Assembly (NCBI GenBank): GCA_030684835.1
Contig: JAUXWZ010000009.1
Coordinates: 1 to 59,206 of the forward strand
From: Beijerinckiaceae bacterium
GTDB lineage: Bacteria > Pseudomonadota > Alphaproteobacteria > Rhizobiales > Beijerinckiaceae
Reading direction: 5' to 3'
Length of the DNA: 59,206 bases
The position numbers and the translations under genes were made by a program. Numbering within the stretch: the stretch's first letter is position 1; each line of letters opens with the position of its first letter. Under the pieces are notes generated by a model that was not told where the DNA came from, searched no databases, and was given only the letters and a program-made list of their open reading frames with translations. Positions 35,509-43,449 of the stretch are shown here, piece by piece.

Positions 35509-36599
35509 TGATCATGAGAGCTTTAGTTGTGAGTGGGCTATGTCTTGCAATTGGCGGCTGTAACGCGCCGTCGCGAGACCCGGGGTTCGTCGCGCAAGCC
35601 AATAGCGCCATGCCCGTCCAGTCGTATGCGCTCGGCCAGCCAGACGCGCCTGTACCGTCAGAGGCGATGCTTTTGTTGCCGCCGGAAGCAGGCCGCGTGA
35701 CGCGCGTTCGCGAACGTCACTTCCGGAACGGCACCCGCCAGGAGATCATTCTTTCTGGCGGCGGAAATGGCGAGAACGTTCTGGATGTCAGCTTGCGCAC
35801 CTCGGGCGGAGACGTCGCTCCACGCGGAGATCTGCAGATTGGCAAACCCTCCCAGCGCGGCATCGCCACGGAGGCGCAGGGGCGCCTTCCGGGCGTCAGC
35901 ATGCACGCGGTCACACGGCCGATGAGCAACACGTTTGGACCGTTTGGCCTGGCAATCGGGCGGCGTGGCAACGAGCGTTGCGTGTTGGCGTGGCAATGGA
36001 TCGACGACTTGCGCGGATCCGCGAACGGTTCGCGCTCGCCGCTCGTCTCTGCTCTGTCAGGCGGCGCGATGCCAGCGTCCGTGCGGGTTCGCATGTGCCG
36101 CACCAATGCTACGCTCGACGAAATGGCCGCCTTTATGGAGGGGCTGCGTCCCGTCCCCGCAGCGATCAACAAAGTCGTCAGTATGGACCGCCGGCTGGTC
36201 TCGTCCACGGGCCTTGCCGACGCCGCGCCGATGGCGCGCGGCCCGGTTTCCGCCACCGCGCTCTCGTCGCCGATGGCGGGGTCTCTTGAAGCCTCGCTTC
36301 CCGGTGGTTCTTCGGCGTCGCGTGTCGCCTCGGCGCCGCCCGCACGCAGGGCCGCCCCTGTCGCAAGAGCCGCCGCGCCGGCCACGCCTCGCGTTGTGCG
36401 CACTGAAGGTCAACCCGCCCCGGTTCGATACCAGTTGGAGCGGGGACCGCAACCGGTGGGGCCGCGCTATCTCGCGCCCGTGGAAGGCGGTGCAGGGAGC
36501 GCTCCCGCAGCCGTCGGGCAGCCCCCCGTACATTCCGCGCAACGGCTGGATTCGAGCTTGCCCAGCCGGGCGTATCTTGGTCCGTCTGGACAGCGATAG
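35508..36599 (+). CDS. bcsN: Cellulose biosynthesis protein BcsN, lipoprotein
   Basis: This protein of 363 residues begins with a lipoprotein signal whose lipobox is IGGC (Cys near residue 18). The conserved part runs to about residue 230, with RVRERHFRNGTRQEIILSGG, ATEAQGRLPG, and GRRGNERCVLAWQWIDDL, followed by VRVRMCR. An Ala/Pro-rich tail of about 130 residues follows. The pattern and position fit BcsN, an accessory protein of alphaproteobacterial cellulose operons with no settled function. Its ATG overlaps the TPR gene stop (TAATG). It is probably on the periplasmic face of the outer membrane. Confidence 0.8.
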   Translation: MIMRALVVSGLCLAIGGCNAPSRDPGFVAQANSAMPVQSYALGQPDAPVPSEAMLLLPPEAGRVTRVRERHFRNGTRQEIILSGGGNGENVLDVSLRTSGGDVAPRGDLQIGKPSQRGIATEAQGRLPGVSMHAVTRPMSNTFGPFGLAIGRRGNERCVLAWQWIDDLRGSANGSRSPLVSALSGGAMPASVRVRMCRTNATLDEMAAFMEGLRPVPAAINKVVSMDRRLVSSTGLADAAPMARGPVSATALSSPMAGSLEASLPGGSSASRVASAPPARRAAPVARAAAPATPRVVRTEGQPAPVRYQLERGPQPVGPRYLAPVEGGAGSAPAAVGQPPVHSAQRLDSSLPSRAYLGPSGQR

Positions 36600-36737
36600 G
36601 AGCGCCTGAGGCTGCGACGGGCTGACGCTTGCGAAAAATTGTGCGCTGCAATAGGAACATTATTGCTCCGCCAAGGGTTTCACCGTCCGAATGTTCCAGC
36701 TTCAGTTGCGTTTGCGGGTTCACCCGCTGGAGGATCG

Positions 36738-37001
36738 ATGTCGCACGGCGAATTCGAACGAATGTTGGCCGCCCTCCTGCCAAGCCCTGGCATGACGTCT
36801 TTGACATTGACGGAGTTTCCGGACGGGGACGAACAACTGACGCGCCTGCTGGAAAGCGCAATTCGCCTCGGAGAAAAGCAGTGCTCGCGGCTGGAGGAGA
36901 TTCATCTTCCCACGGGACGCATGGCGGCGACTGGGGCCTTCTTTAAAAATGTCCCGGTTGAGGACGGTGGAGACGTGTTGCGGCTTGTGTTCGGCCATTG
37001 A
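36738..37001 (+). CDS. Small hypothetical protein after bcsN
   Basis: This protein of 87 residues has a strong GGAGGAT site four bases before its ATG. It has no signal peptide or membrane segment. The sequence is mixed alpha/beta (SLTLTEFPDGDEQLTRLLESA, then EEIHLPTGRM and GDVLRLVFGH) and matches nothing I know. It lies 138 bases after bcsN on the same strand and ends just before a bidirectional terminator, so it may be the last gene of the cellulose transcript. Confidence 0.55.
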   Translation: MSHGEFERMLAALLPSPGMTSLTLTEFPDGDEQLTRLLESAIRLGEKQCSRLEEIHLPTGRMAATGAFFKNVPVEDGGDVLRLVFGH

Positions 37002-37031
37002 CCGAGCGATAGCGCCACCCCGGAACATGAA

Positions 37032-37057
37032 AAAAGGCCGCATCGCTGCGGCCTTTT
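37032..37057. terminator. Bidirectional rho-independent terminator
   Basis: A perfect 11-bp stem (AAAAGGCCGCA / TGCGGCCTTTT) with a TCGC loop has A and T runs on both sides. It lies between the rightward cellulose-side genes and the leftward FAH gene, and serves both strands. Confidence 0.92.
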
Positions 37058-37073
37058 CAGTATGGAGGCGCGA

Positions 37074-37979
37074 TCAGACGATCGTGTTGCGCAAGATGCC
37101 GATGCCTTCGACTTCGGCTTCCACGACGTCGCCCTTCTGCAGCCATTGCGGGTCCTTCATGCCAGCGGTCACGCCCGACGGCGTACCCGTGGCGATCACG
37201 TCGCCGGGCTCAAGGGTGAGGGCGCCCGAGAGGCTTTCGATGATCTTTGGCACGCCGAAATAAAGATCGGACGTGTTCGAATCCTGCCGGGTCTTGCCAT
37301 TGACGCGCAGCGCGAGACGGTGGCCATGGGGAGCGCCAAATTCGTCTTTCGTCACAACGATGGGGCCAATGGGGCAGAACGTGTCGAAGCTCTTTCCCTT
37401 GAAGAATTGGCCATGGGCGCGCTGTGCGTCGCGGGCGGTGATGTCGTTCACCACCGTGTAGCCGAACACGTAGTCCTCGAAGTTCGCTTCCTTGATGTTG
37501 CGGCCCTTCTTGCCGATCACGATGGCGAGTTCAACTTCATAGTCGAGCTTGTCGGTATAGCCTTCGTGCCGCTCCACGCCGTCTTCGTGGCCGACGACCG
37601 TGGTGGGGGGCTTGGTGAAGAACTCGGGGTTCTTCGGGTATTCAGGCGTGCGGCCATTGGCGGCGGCCATCTCTTCGATATGCGCCTTGTAGTTGCGGCC
37701 GACGCAGAAGATGTTCTTGCGTGCGCCCGGTAGGGGCGTCGCGATCTTGACGCCGGCGAGCGCGGTGAACAGGCCGTCGGGCTTGGCTTGCGCCGCCTTG
37801 AGGGCCTCGCGCGCGAGGCTGAGCGCGGCGTCGCCGCCCTCCACGATCCCGCGCAAGCTGTCCGGCAAGTCCTTGCCCAGAAGGCTCTTGGCGGCCTTCA
37901 CGAGATCGCAAACGCCGTGGGCGTCGTCGAGTGCGCCAACTTTCAGGGCGTCGCCGGCCTTGTAGGTGAGAAATTTCAC
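37074..37979 (-). CDS. Fumarylacetoacetate hydrolase-family protein
   Basis: This protein of 301 residues is in the FAH superfamily, metal-dependent hydrolases, decarboxylases and isomerases that act on products of aromatic ring cleavage. The fold marks are FCVGRNYKAHIEEM, KLDYEVELAIVIGK (metal-binding Glu pair), GYTVVNDITARD and the C-terminal TGTPSGVTAGM with LEPGDVI. It lies 29 bases after a double-VOC dioxygenase-like gene on the same strand, which suggests a joint catabolic step. The exact substrate is not readable. Confidence 0.92.
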   Translation of the reverse strand: MKFLTYKAGDALKVGALDDAHGVCDLVKAAKSLLGKDLPDSLRGIVEGGDAALSLAREALKAAQAKPDGLFTALAGVKIATPLPGARKNIFCVGRNYKAHIEEMAAANGRTPEYPKNPEFFTKPPTTVVGHEDGVERHEGYTDKLDYEVELAIVIGKKGRNIKEANFEDYVFGYTVVNDITARDAQRAHGQFFKGKSFDTFCPIGPIVVTKDEFGAPHGHRLALRVNGKTRQDSNTSDLYFGVPKIIESLSGALTLEPGDVIATGTPSGVTAGMKDPQWLQKGDVVEAEVEGIGILRNTIV

Positions 37980-38008
37980 GTGCTCGTCCTCTTCTGTTGC
38001 TGCGGGCG

Positions 38009-39232
38009 CTAGTTATACGGCCCGAGAAAAACCTCGCCGGCGAACGTGTCGCTCGTCGCGTCCACATACTCGGGCCAGCGCTCGTTGTCGATGCGCGGGC
38101 GTTGGCTTTGCGGGCGCGGGCGCCCGTCCCAGCCGATCTGTTCCATGTAATAGTAAATCTGGATCGCGTGCCCATCGGGATCAAAGGCGAAGGCGGTGTG
38201 GTCCATGCCAGGAAAGAGTTCTGGCGGCAGTTTGCGGATCGTCACGCCGCGGCCCTTCAGCCATTCGACCGCCTCGCACATTTGCTTGTAGTCGCCAACC
38301 TGGAAGCCAATCGAGAAATGCGTTGTGTGCTCGCTGAGGCCCAGTTCCTTGCGTAGCGCCATGGGATAGATCGCCATCGAATGGTGTTCGGTGTTGGCGC
38401 GCAGGAAGACGCAGCGATGGCCGTTCCATTCCACTTCTTCGGTGAGGCGAAGGCCCATGGAATCCTGATAAAACGCAAGGGCTGACGCGACATCATCCAC
38501 GAAAATGCGCACGGGCCCGACCTTTGTCACCTTGAAGGGACGACCGAGCAACACGCCGCCGACGTCGTACTTTTCTTCCAGCGGTTCGAACGCGCGCGTC
38601 GCGCTCATAAGGTCAATCCCCGCCGCAAACCCTTCCTGCGTTTCCGCGTATTCGGACTGGTGCGGAAGCTCCGGCGTCGTCGTGTAGCCGCGTCGGTGCA
38701 TGCCACCGGGCTTGCTCAGACCATCCCAGCCAATCTGCTCGATGCCGTAGTAGATTTCGTTGGTGTGGCCTTCGGGATCAAGTGGATAGGCGTGCCAGTT
38801 TGAGCCGGGGTTGTCGCGGCCCGAACGGATGATCTTGACGCCTTTGGAGTTGAGCCAGTTGAAGCCGTCGACCACTTCGCGAAGGCTGCTCACTTGCCAT
38901 GTGATCTGGTTGATGGAGCAACGTTTGTTGTAGTGCGGTAGCAGGCGCATGCGTAGCTTGCGCGGGAATATCACGAAGGAATGGTGATCTGTCCCGTGAC
39001 GCATGAAATAACCCGTCGTCGGGCCATGTTGGCCCTGCTCTTCGGGCGGCAATCGATGGGCGAGATCAAGCGGGTCGGCAATTCGAAAGCCGAAGTTTTG
39101 CGTGTAGAAGTCGCGCGCGGCTTCGATGTTTTCGCAATCAAGCCCGAAATGGCCAAGCCTGCGGATGCGAAACGGGCGCTCCATGCGTACACCGCCCACG
39201 ACATGACCCGCCGTTTTTGTCTGGTCGTCCAT
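38009..39232 (-). CDS. Two-module VOC-family protein, extradiol dioxygenase-like
   Basis: This protein of 407 residues contains two consecutive vicinal-oxygen-chelate units. Each has an opening His (RRLGHFGLD; KVGPVRIFVDD in the second lacks it), a His-rich centre (HGTDHHSFV; ANTEHHSMA) and an ending Glu or Gln segment (GHTNEIYYGIEQIGWDG; GHAIQIYYYMEQIGWDG). The first unit keeps the Glu and the second has Gln at that place, so probably only one unit binds metal, as in type I extradiol dioxygenases. GGGGAGGA precedes the ATG at 39232. The partner FAH gene follows after 29 bases. I infer ring cleavage of a catechol-like compound, with moderate confidence. Confidence 0.82.
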   Translation of the reverse strand: MDDQTKTAGHVVGGVRMERPFRIRRLGHFGLDCENIEAARDFYTQNFGFRIADPLDLAHRLPPEEQGQHGPTTGYFMRHGTDHHSFVIFPRKLRMRLLPHYNKRCSINQITWQVSSLREVVDGFNWLNSKGVKIIRSGRDNPGSNWHAYPLDPEGHTNEIYYGIEQIGWDGLSKPGGMHRRGYTTTPELPHQSEYAETQEGFAAGIDLMSATRAFEPLEEKYDVGGVLLGRPFKVTKVGPVRIFVDDVASALAFYQDSMGLRLTEEVEWNGHRCVFLRANTEHHSMAIYPMALRKELGLSEHTTHFSIGFQVGDYKQMCEAVEWLKGRGVTIRKLPPELFPGMDHTAFAFDPDGHAIQIYYYMEQIGWDGRPRPQSQRPRIDNERWPEYVDATSDTFAGEVFLGPYN

Positions 39233-39386
39233 TCTTGCATCCTCCCCGCGCGAACTGCGAACTCTTGGCGACAACGATAGCCCTCAGCCATTTGGCCGAC
39301 AAGACCGCTGTTTGTGGAACTCTTCGCCATAGGTGGAGGTTAACACTTGCGCAGTGTTGCGCTGCGCCAAACTCGGGAGGCGCTAA

Positions 39387-39725
39387 ATGTCCCTTTTCGA
39401 AAGTCGCACACGGGCTTTCGAGGCCAAATTCGTCCACGATGAGGACGTTCGATTCCGTGCCCGCGCCAGACGCAACCGCAAGCTTGCCGCCTGGGCTGCA
39501 GAGCGAATGTCACTCAGCGGTGATGAGCGCGCCGCTTATGAGCTGTTCATTATCCAACTTGGCGTGTTTTATGGCGATCAGGGCGTGCGCGAGAGATTGC
39601 TTCACGATCTGGAAAAGGCGGGAAAGCCGATCTCAGCCCATCGCATACGGCGGATGATGGACGAGGAGCTTGGCGAAGAGCTGACGCTGCCTCTACGGCC
39701 GCACGACACTCATGCAAAGCATTGA
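39387..39725 (+). CDS. DUF1476 protein, F1Fo-ATPase inhibitor zeta-subunit type
   Basis: This small helical protein of 112 residues matches the alphaproteobacterial zeta inhibitor of ATP synthase (DUF1476). It begins SLFESRTRAFEAKFVHDEDVRFR and continues ARRNRKLAAWAAERM, then the acidic/helical end HRIRRMMDEELGEE. In relatives the N-terminal segment inserts into F1 and blocks ATP hydrolysis. The length is slightly greater than the usual 100-107. GGGAGG precedes the ATG. It diverges from the VOC gene. Confidence 0.88.
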   Translation: MSLFESRTRAFEAKFVHDEDVRFRARARRNRKLAAWAAERMSLSGDERAAYELFIIQLGVFYGDQGVRERLLHDLEKAGKPISAHRIRRMMDEELGEELTLPLRPHDTHAKH

Positions 39726-39791
39726 CTCCCTGAATCACAGCGAACCAAAGCTTGGACCAGACGTTGATATCCCAGTCAAAGGAGCATCAAC

Positions 39792-40046
39792 ATGGCCGAT
39801 AAGGAAAAGAAGGCTGACAAAGCCGATAACATTCGCAAGGAAACGGACGTGAAGGGGGATCGCCCTGCGCGTCGCGAGAAGGACGTCGTGACGGAAGCAT
39901 CGGAAGACTCGTTCCCGGCCAGCGATCCGCCGTCTTACATGGCTGGCAGCGCCATCGCCGGCTCGCCGCCGAAGCGGAGGTCCGATGATGAGGACGACGC
40001 CGAGGATGACGCCAAGCACGACACAGACAAGAAGAAGGCGAGCTGA
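39792..40046 (+). CDS. Small charged hypothetical protein with SEDSFPASDPPS motif
   Basis: This protein of 84 residues is extremely hydrophilic: Lys/Asp-rich N-terminus, the motif EASEDSFPASDPPSYM in the middle, and a Asp/Glu/Lys tail. The central motif recurs in many small alphaproteobacterial proteins of unknown role, often near stress genes. AAAGGAG precedes the ATG. It has no membrane segment or cysteine and is probably disordered. A strong terminator follows 40 bases after the stop. Confidence 0.75.
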   Translation: MADKEKKADKADNIRKETDVKGDRPARREKDVVTEASEDSFPASDPPSYMAGSAIAGSPPKRRSDDEDDAEDDAKHDTDKKKAS

Positions 40047-40086
40047 CGCGAACGCGTCGCAGCGCTGGATTTAATTTGCGAATACA

Positions 40087-40119
40087 AAACGAGGCGGAGC
40101 CTGAGGCGCCGCCTCGTTT
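40087..40119 (+). terminator. Rho-independent terminator
   Basis: AAACGAGGCGG at 40087-40097 pairs with CCGCCTCGTTT at 40109-40119 across an 11-base loop. T residues end the right arm. It follows the small charged-protein gene. Confidence 0.82.
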
Positions 40120-40270
40120 CGCGTTTTCTGTTTCGTTTCACCCGATGCGCCGGTGGTGAACAGCAGGGCTCATACGGCTGCGCGAACTCACGATTGAGCA
40201 GACGATCCAGACGATCAAGGCGTTCTCCGGGGCGCTGAGCGCAGAGCGACGAACCAGGCCGGCGCGAGAA

Positions 40271-40347
40271 TGGCGGTCCCGAAGGGAGTCGAACCCCTGA
40301 CCTTCGGTTTAGGAAACCGCTGCTCTATCCTGCTGAGCTACGGGACC
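40271..40347 (-). tRNA. tRNA-Arg (anticodon CCT)
   Basis: On the minus strand the acceptor stem pairs GGTCCCG with CGGGACC. The D-arm has TAGCTCAG, the anticodon loop is TTCCTAA with anticodon CCT (reads AGG), and the T-arm has GGTTCGACTCC. The discriminator is G and CCA is encoded at 40271-40273. Confidence 0.95.
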
Positions 40348-40553
40348 GCTGCGCCTTGCCGCGCGGGTCTGTTTAGCACACCGCGCGGACTTTGAAAGAT
40401 GGGGCGTAGGCAAGACCCGTCTTTGCCTGTGATTGACTAGAATACACCGGCGCAGCATGGTCACGCCCGTTACGACCATAGGGGGCGCACTTCTTGTTAC
40501 CTAAAGCCCGTAGGGGCGCCGTCGCGTTCAACCTTCAGCCGCCTTGTGGGCGG

Positions 40554-41387
40554 ATGGCACTTAACGCTGCCCCCGCCCGACGAAAGCTTCGCTTCATTGT
40601 CGCTCTGGCGGCGATCATGGTCCCATTCGCGGTTTTGGCTGATCCCTGTCGTCCCGCCCGGCTGGAGGCCGCCAACGACGTCGTCGCGAACGAACGGCTC
40701 GAAATAGAGCTGGCCGATGGGCGTGTCATCCGGCTAGCCGGGGTTGAATCCCCGCTGGTTCGGGGCGCCGATCCTGCTGCAATGCAGTCTGCTGCGGACG
40801 ATCTTGCGCTCTGGACGTCGACGCTCATCTCCGTTTTTATCCTGAAAGATCAACCAGACCGTTGGGGTCGGATGGAAGGCCGGGCTTTCATCGCCGAAAA
40901 AGGCTTTGCGCCAGACCTTCTGCCTTCATTGTCGGAGGCGATTATCGACGCAGGCCTTGCGCGCGTCGATCCGTTGACGGAAACGCGGCCCTGTCTCGAC
41001 AGATTGTACGTGGCGGAGCAACGCGCCCGGTCTGCGCGGCGTGGCTTGTGGACTGATCCTGCGTTTGCCGTTCTGGACGCGTCACGGCCGCAGGAATTCA
41101 AGGGAATTTCTGGCGCTGTTGCGGTTGTTGAGGGGCGTGTCGCGAGCGTGCGGGCTGGCCGTGGCGTGACATTCGTCAATCTTGGCGAAGGCGGGCCGCA
41201 AAGTCCGGCCTTGATCCTTGGACGGGAGGCGCTGCGAATGATGCAACGTGACGGTCGAACGCCGCAATCCTTGAATGGACGCATGATCCGGGCGCGGGGC
41301 GTGCTGGACCGGCGGGCGGGTCTGCGTATAGAGGTCACGGGGCCAGGCGCCATAGAGCTTTTGCCAGATGCGCCGGCGGGACGCTGA
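40554..41387 (+). CDS. Thermonuclease-family (SNase-like) exported protein, degenerate active site
   Basis: This protein of 277 residues has a signal peptide (RRKLRFIVALAAIMVPFAVLA). The SNase-like core shows RVIRLAGVESP in the place of the RLxxVDTPE motif, and DRWGRMEGRAFI in the place of the second motif. The acidic metal and base residues of staphylococcal nuclease are not all kept (Glu at the Asp40 place, no clear Glu43), so nuclease activity is doubtful. The last 100 residues are a second beta-rich part. The ATG at 40554 is chosen because it begins the signal; a TTG at 40494 is possible. The M48 gene follows after 165 bases. Confidence 0.72.
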   Translation: MALNAAPARRKLRFIVALAAIMVPFAVLADPCRPARLEAANDVVANERLEIELADGRVIRLAGVESPLVRGADPAAMQSAADDLALWTSTLISVFILKDQPDRWGRMEGRAFIAEKGFAPDLLPSLSEAIIDAGLARVDPLTETRPCLDRLYVAEQRARSARRGLWTDPAFAVLDASRPQEFKGISGAVAVVEGRVASVRAGRGVTFVNLGEGGPQSPALILGREALRMMQRDGRTPQSLNGRMIRARGVLDRRAGLRIEVTGPGAIELLPDAPAGR

Positions 41388-41552
41388 TCCGCGCAGGTGT
41401 AACCATTCCTGCATACCGATAGGCGAGGATGGGCTCGCTAACGGCGACCATGAATTGTGTTCGGGTCTCTCCGCCACAGCGGGGACCCAATTTGATGATG
41501 TGACCGTTGAGCGTAGCGGCGACGATTGGGCATTAACGGGGTGACGGGTCGG

Positions 41553-42998
41553 ATGGCGACAAGCAGAGTCATAGGAGCGCTGGCGTTTGGCCTTGTGCTC
41601 GCTGGCTGCGCTGCGCTCGACCCGTTCGTCGACCGCCGTGAGCCTGGCGCGCCTCCGGCGACTGCCGAAATCGGCCGAACGCCACCCGCGTCTCCGGAAC
41701 ATACGAAACTGGTGGGCATGTTTGGCGGAGAATACCGTGCGCCCGCCGTCGAAGCGCATCTCAACCAGGTTCTTGCGCGGCTCGCGAAGGCGGATGAATC
41801 GCCCAGTAAAGCTTACCGCGTGACCCTGTTGAATACGCCAGCCGTCAACGCCTTCGCTCTGCCCTCTGGCAATCTCTATCTCACGCGGGGCCTGCTTGCG
41901 CTGGCTAATGACACGTCGGAAGTCGCCGCCGTGATGGCCCATGAAATCGCGCATGTCACGTTGCGCCACGCTTCGCAACGCGAGGAGGCCGCGAAGACCG
42001 CGGATCTTCGCCGACGGGTGGCGGGCGTCGTGCAGAGCCGCGAACGTGGTGAGGAAGTTCAGGCTATCGAGAAATTGTCGCTGGCAAGCTTTTCGCGGCG
42101 CCAGGAGCTTGAAGCCGATCAGATTGGCGTCAAGACGATCGGTCGCGCCGGCTTTGATCCCTATGGCGCGGCGCGGTTCCTTGAGGCGCTCGGCAAGTCG
42201 ACCGCCATGCGCGCCGCGTTGCTGGGTCAGAAGGGCTCGGAGGAGGCCGACATTATGGCGACGCACCCGTCCACCCCCGAGCGGGTTAATCGCGCGATTG
42301 CGGCGGCGCGCGAAATCGGCGGCCCCGGTATCGGAAATGCGGATCGGCCCGGATATCTTGCGGCCATCAACGGCATCGATTTTGGAGATGACCCCTCCGA
42401 GGGCATTGTTCGCGGACGGCGCTTTATCCACGGTCGTTTGGGTTTTTCTTTCCTCGCGCCGGACGGCTTCACGCTGGAAAATACGGCGCAGGCGGTGCTT
42501 GGCGTCGCCAACAAGGGCAATGAAGCGCTGCGTCTCGACAGCGTCCGCGTGCCGGCGGAGACAAGCCTCGAAACGTATATGTCGACGGGCTGGATTGACG
42601 GCCTGGATCGCGCGTCGATCCGCGAAGTTACGATCAATGGTCTGCCAGCTGCGACAGCTACGGCGGCAAGCGGCGAGTGGAAATTTCGCATTGCGTCCAT
42701 TCGTCTGGGCGCGGAAGTTTATCGTTTGATCTTCGCAAGCCGCGCGTTGAATGCGGAAACCGACCGCCGCTTCATGGCGTCGATTGATTCCTTCCGCCGC
42801 ATCCCCCCACAGGAAGCATCATCGCTGCGGCCATTGAAGCTTGTTGTTGTCACTGCACAGGCGGGGGACACGACGCAGTCGCTCGGCGCGCGCATGGCTA
42901 TCCCCGAGCAGGGACAGGATGTGTTCATGCTCATAAACGGTTTGCGACGCGCTGGCGCCCTTGAGCGCGGAGCCGTTTATAAGCTCGTTCAAGAGTGA
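41553..42998 (+). CDS. M48-family zinc metalloprotease, lipoprotein
   Basis: This protein of 481 residues starts with a lipoprotein signal (lipobox LAGC near residue 17). The M48 zinc site is HEIAH in MAHEIAHVTLRHA, with the third ligand Glu in ELEADQIGVK. ATHPSTPERV is the family follow-up motif. The last 55 residues resemble a LysM-like unit (VVTAQAGDTTQSLGARM). It is a BepA/LoiP-like periplasmic quality-control protease with extra C-terminal domains. The ATG at 41553 starts the signal; a longer reading lacks content. Confidence 0.9.
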   Translation: MATSRVIGALAFGLVLAGCAALDPFVDRREPGAPPATAEIGRTPPASPEHTKLVGMFGGEYRAPAVEAHLNQVLARLAKADESPSKAYRVTLLNTPAVNAFALPSGNLYLTRGLLALANDTSEVAAVMAHEIAHVTLRHASQREEAAKTADLRRRVAGVVQSRERGEEVQAIEKLSLASFSRRQELEADQIGVKTIGRAGFDPYGAARFLEALGKSTAMRAALLGQKGSEEADIMATHPSTPERVNRAIAAAREIGGPGIGNADRPGYLAAINGIDFGDDPSEGIVRGRRFIHGRLGFSFLAPDGFTLENTAQAVLGVANKGNEALRLDSVRVPAETSLETYMSTGWIDGLDRASIREVTINGLPAATATAASGEWKFRIASIRLGAEVYRLIFASRALNAETDRRFMASIDSFRRIPPQEASSLRPLKLVVVTAQAGDTTQSLGARMAIPEQGQDVFMLINGLRRAGALERGAVYKLVQE

Positions 42999-43449
42999 TC
43001 ATAAAGTCGGCGCTTGAAGATCAGCCAGTCTTGCAGTCATCTTTGTAATAAAGATCACGTTGCTGCGACCGTAATTCTACGATGGTTCTAGTACTATTTT
43101 ATCACGCGGTTGCGCTGGGATAGGATGCCATTCGTGACGTAACTCAGCATCCCTTCGTGCTGCTCGCGGTTTCGTGATAACATCGAAAACCTCTTACCCA
43201 CCAAGCAAAAAGGCCGAATGCGCGTCACTAAGGCTCGACCTTGGCAAACGCGCCGGAACCAGCTTGTCGCACCGCACGTTCCCCGGAGGCGCAGTTTTTC
43301 AGCTTGTCTGTGCGCACGGAATGCAGGGCCGGATGCGATGCCTGTTGTCGATGGCGACGTCGACAATGCAATCCCTTCGGATGAGGGATTCAGTTTGCGT
43401 TGATCCGCGAAGTGGGTTGCCGCGTATTTGAAGTTATTAGGAGGTCGCT
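42999..43449. other. Intergenic region before rpoH
   Basis: This 451-base stretch between the M48 gene and rpoH has no convincing gene. It is less GC-rich than its surroundings around 43020-43110. It should hold the rpoH promoter(s) and a long leader, which in many bacteria is a site of regulation. The only structures I see are a short hairpin near 43037-43056 (ATCTTT...AAAGAT) and ATCCC/GGGAT near 43371-43389. AGGAGGT precedes the rpoH ATG. Confidence 0.4.

Noticed and set aside
40150..40270. Possible coding fragment between a terminator and tRNA-Arg (frame reading LRELTIEQTIQTIKAF)
   Set aside because: No start codon with a ribosome-binding site is present and the frame runs into the tRNA. 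At most a remnant, and I cannot support it.
41082..42431. 449-residue open frame opposite the SNase-like and M48 genes
   Set aside because: It crosses two real genes and their spacer antisense, and has no domain or ribosome-binding site. Shadow of high-GC codon bias.
43094..43431. Open frames of 85-90 residues on both strands in the rpoH upstream region
   Set aside because: No ribosome-binding site, no domain, and they overlap one another antisense. Treated as non-coding.
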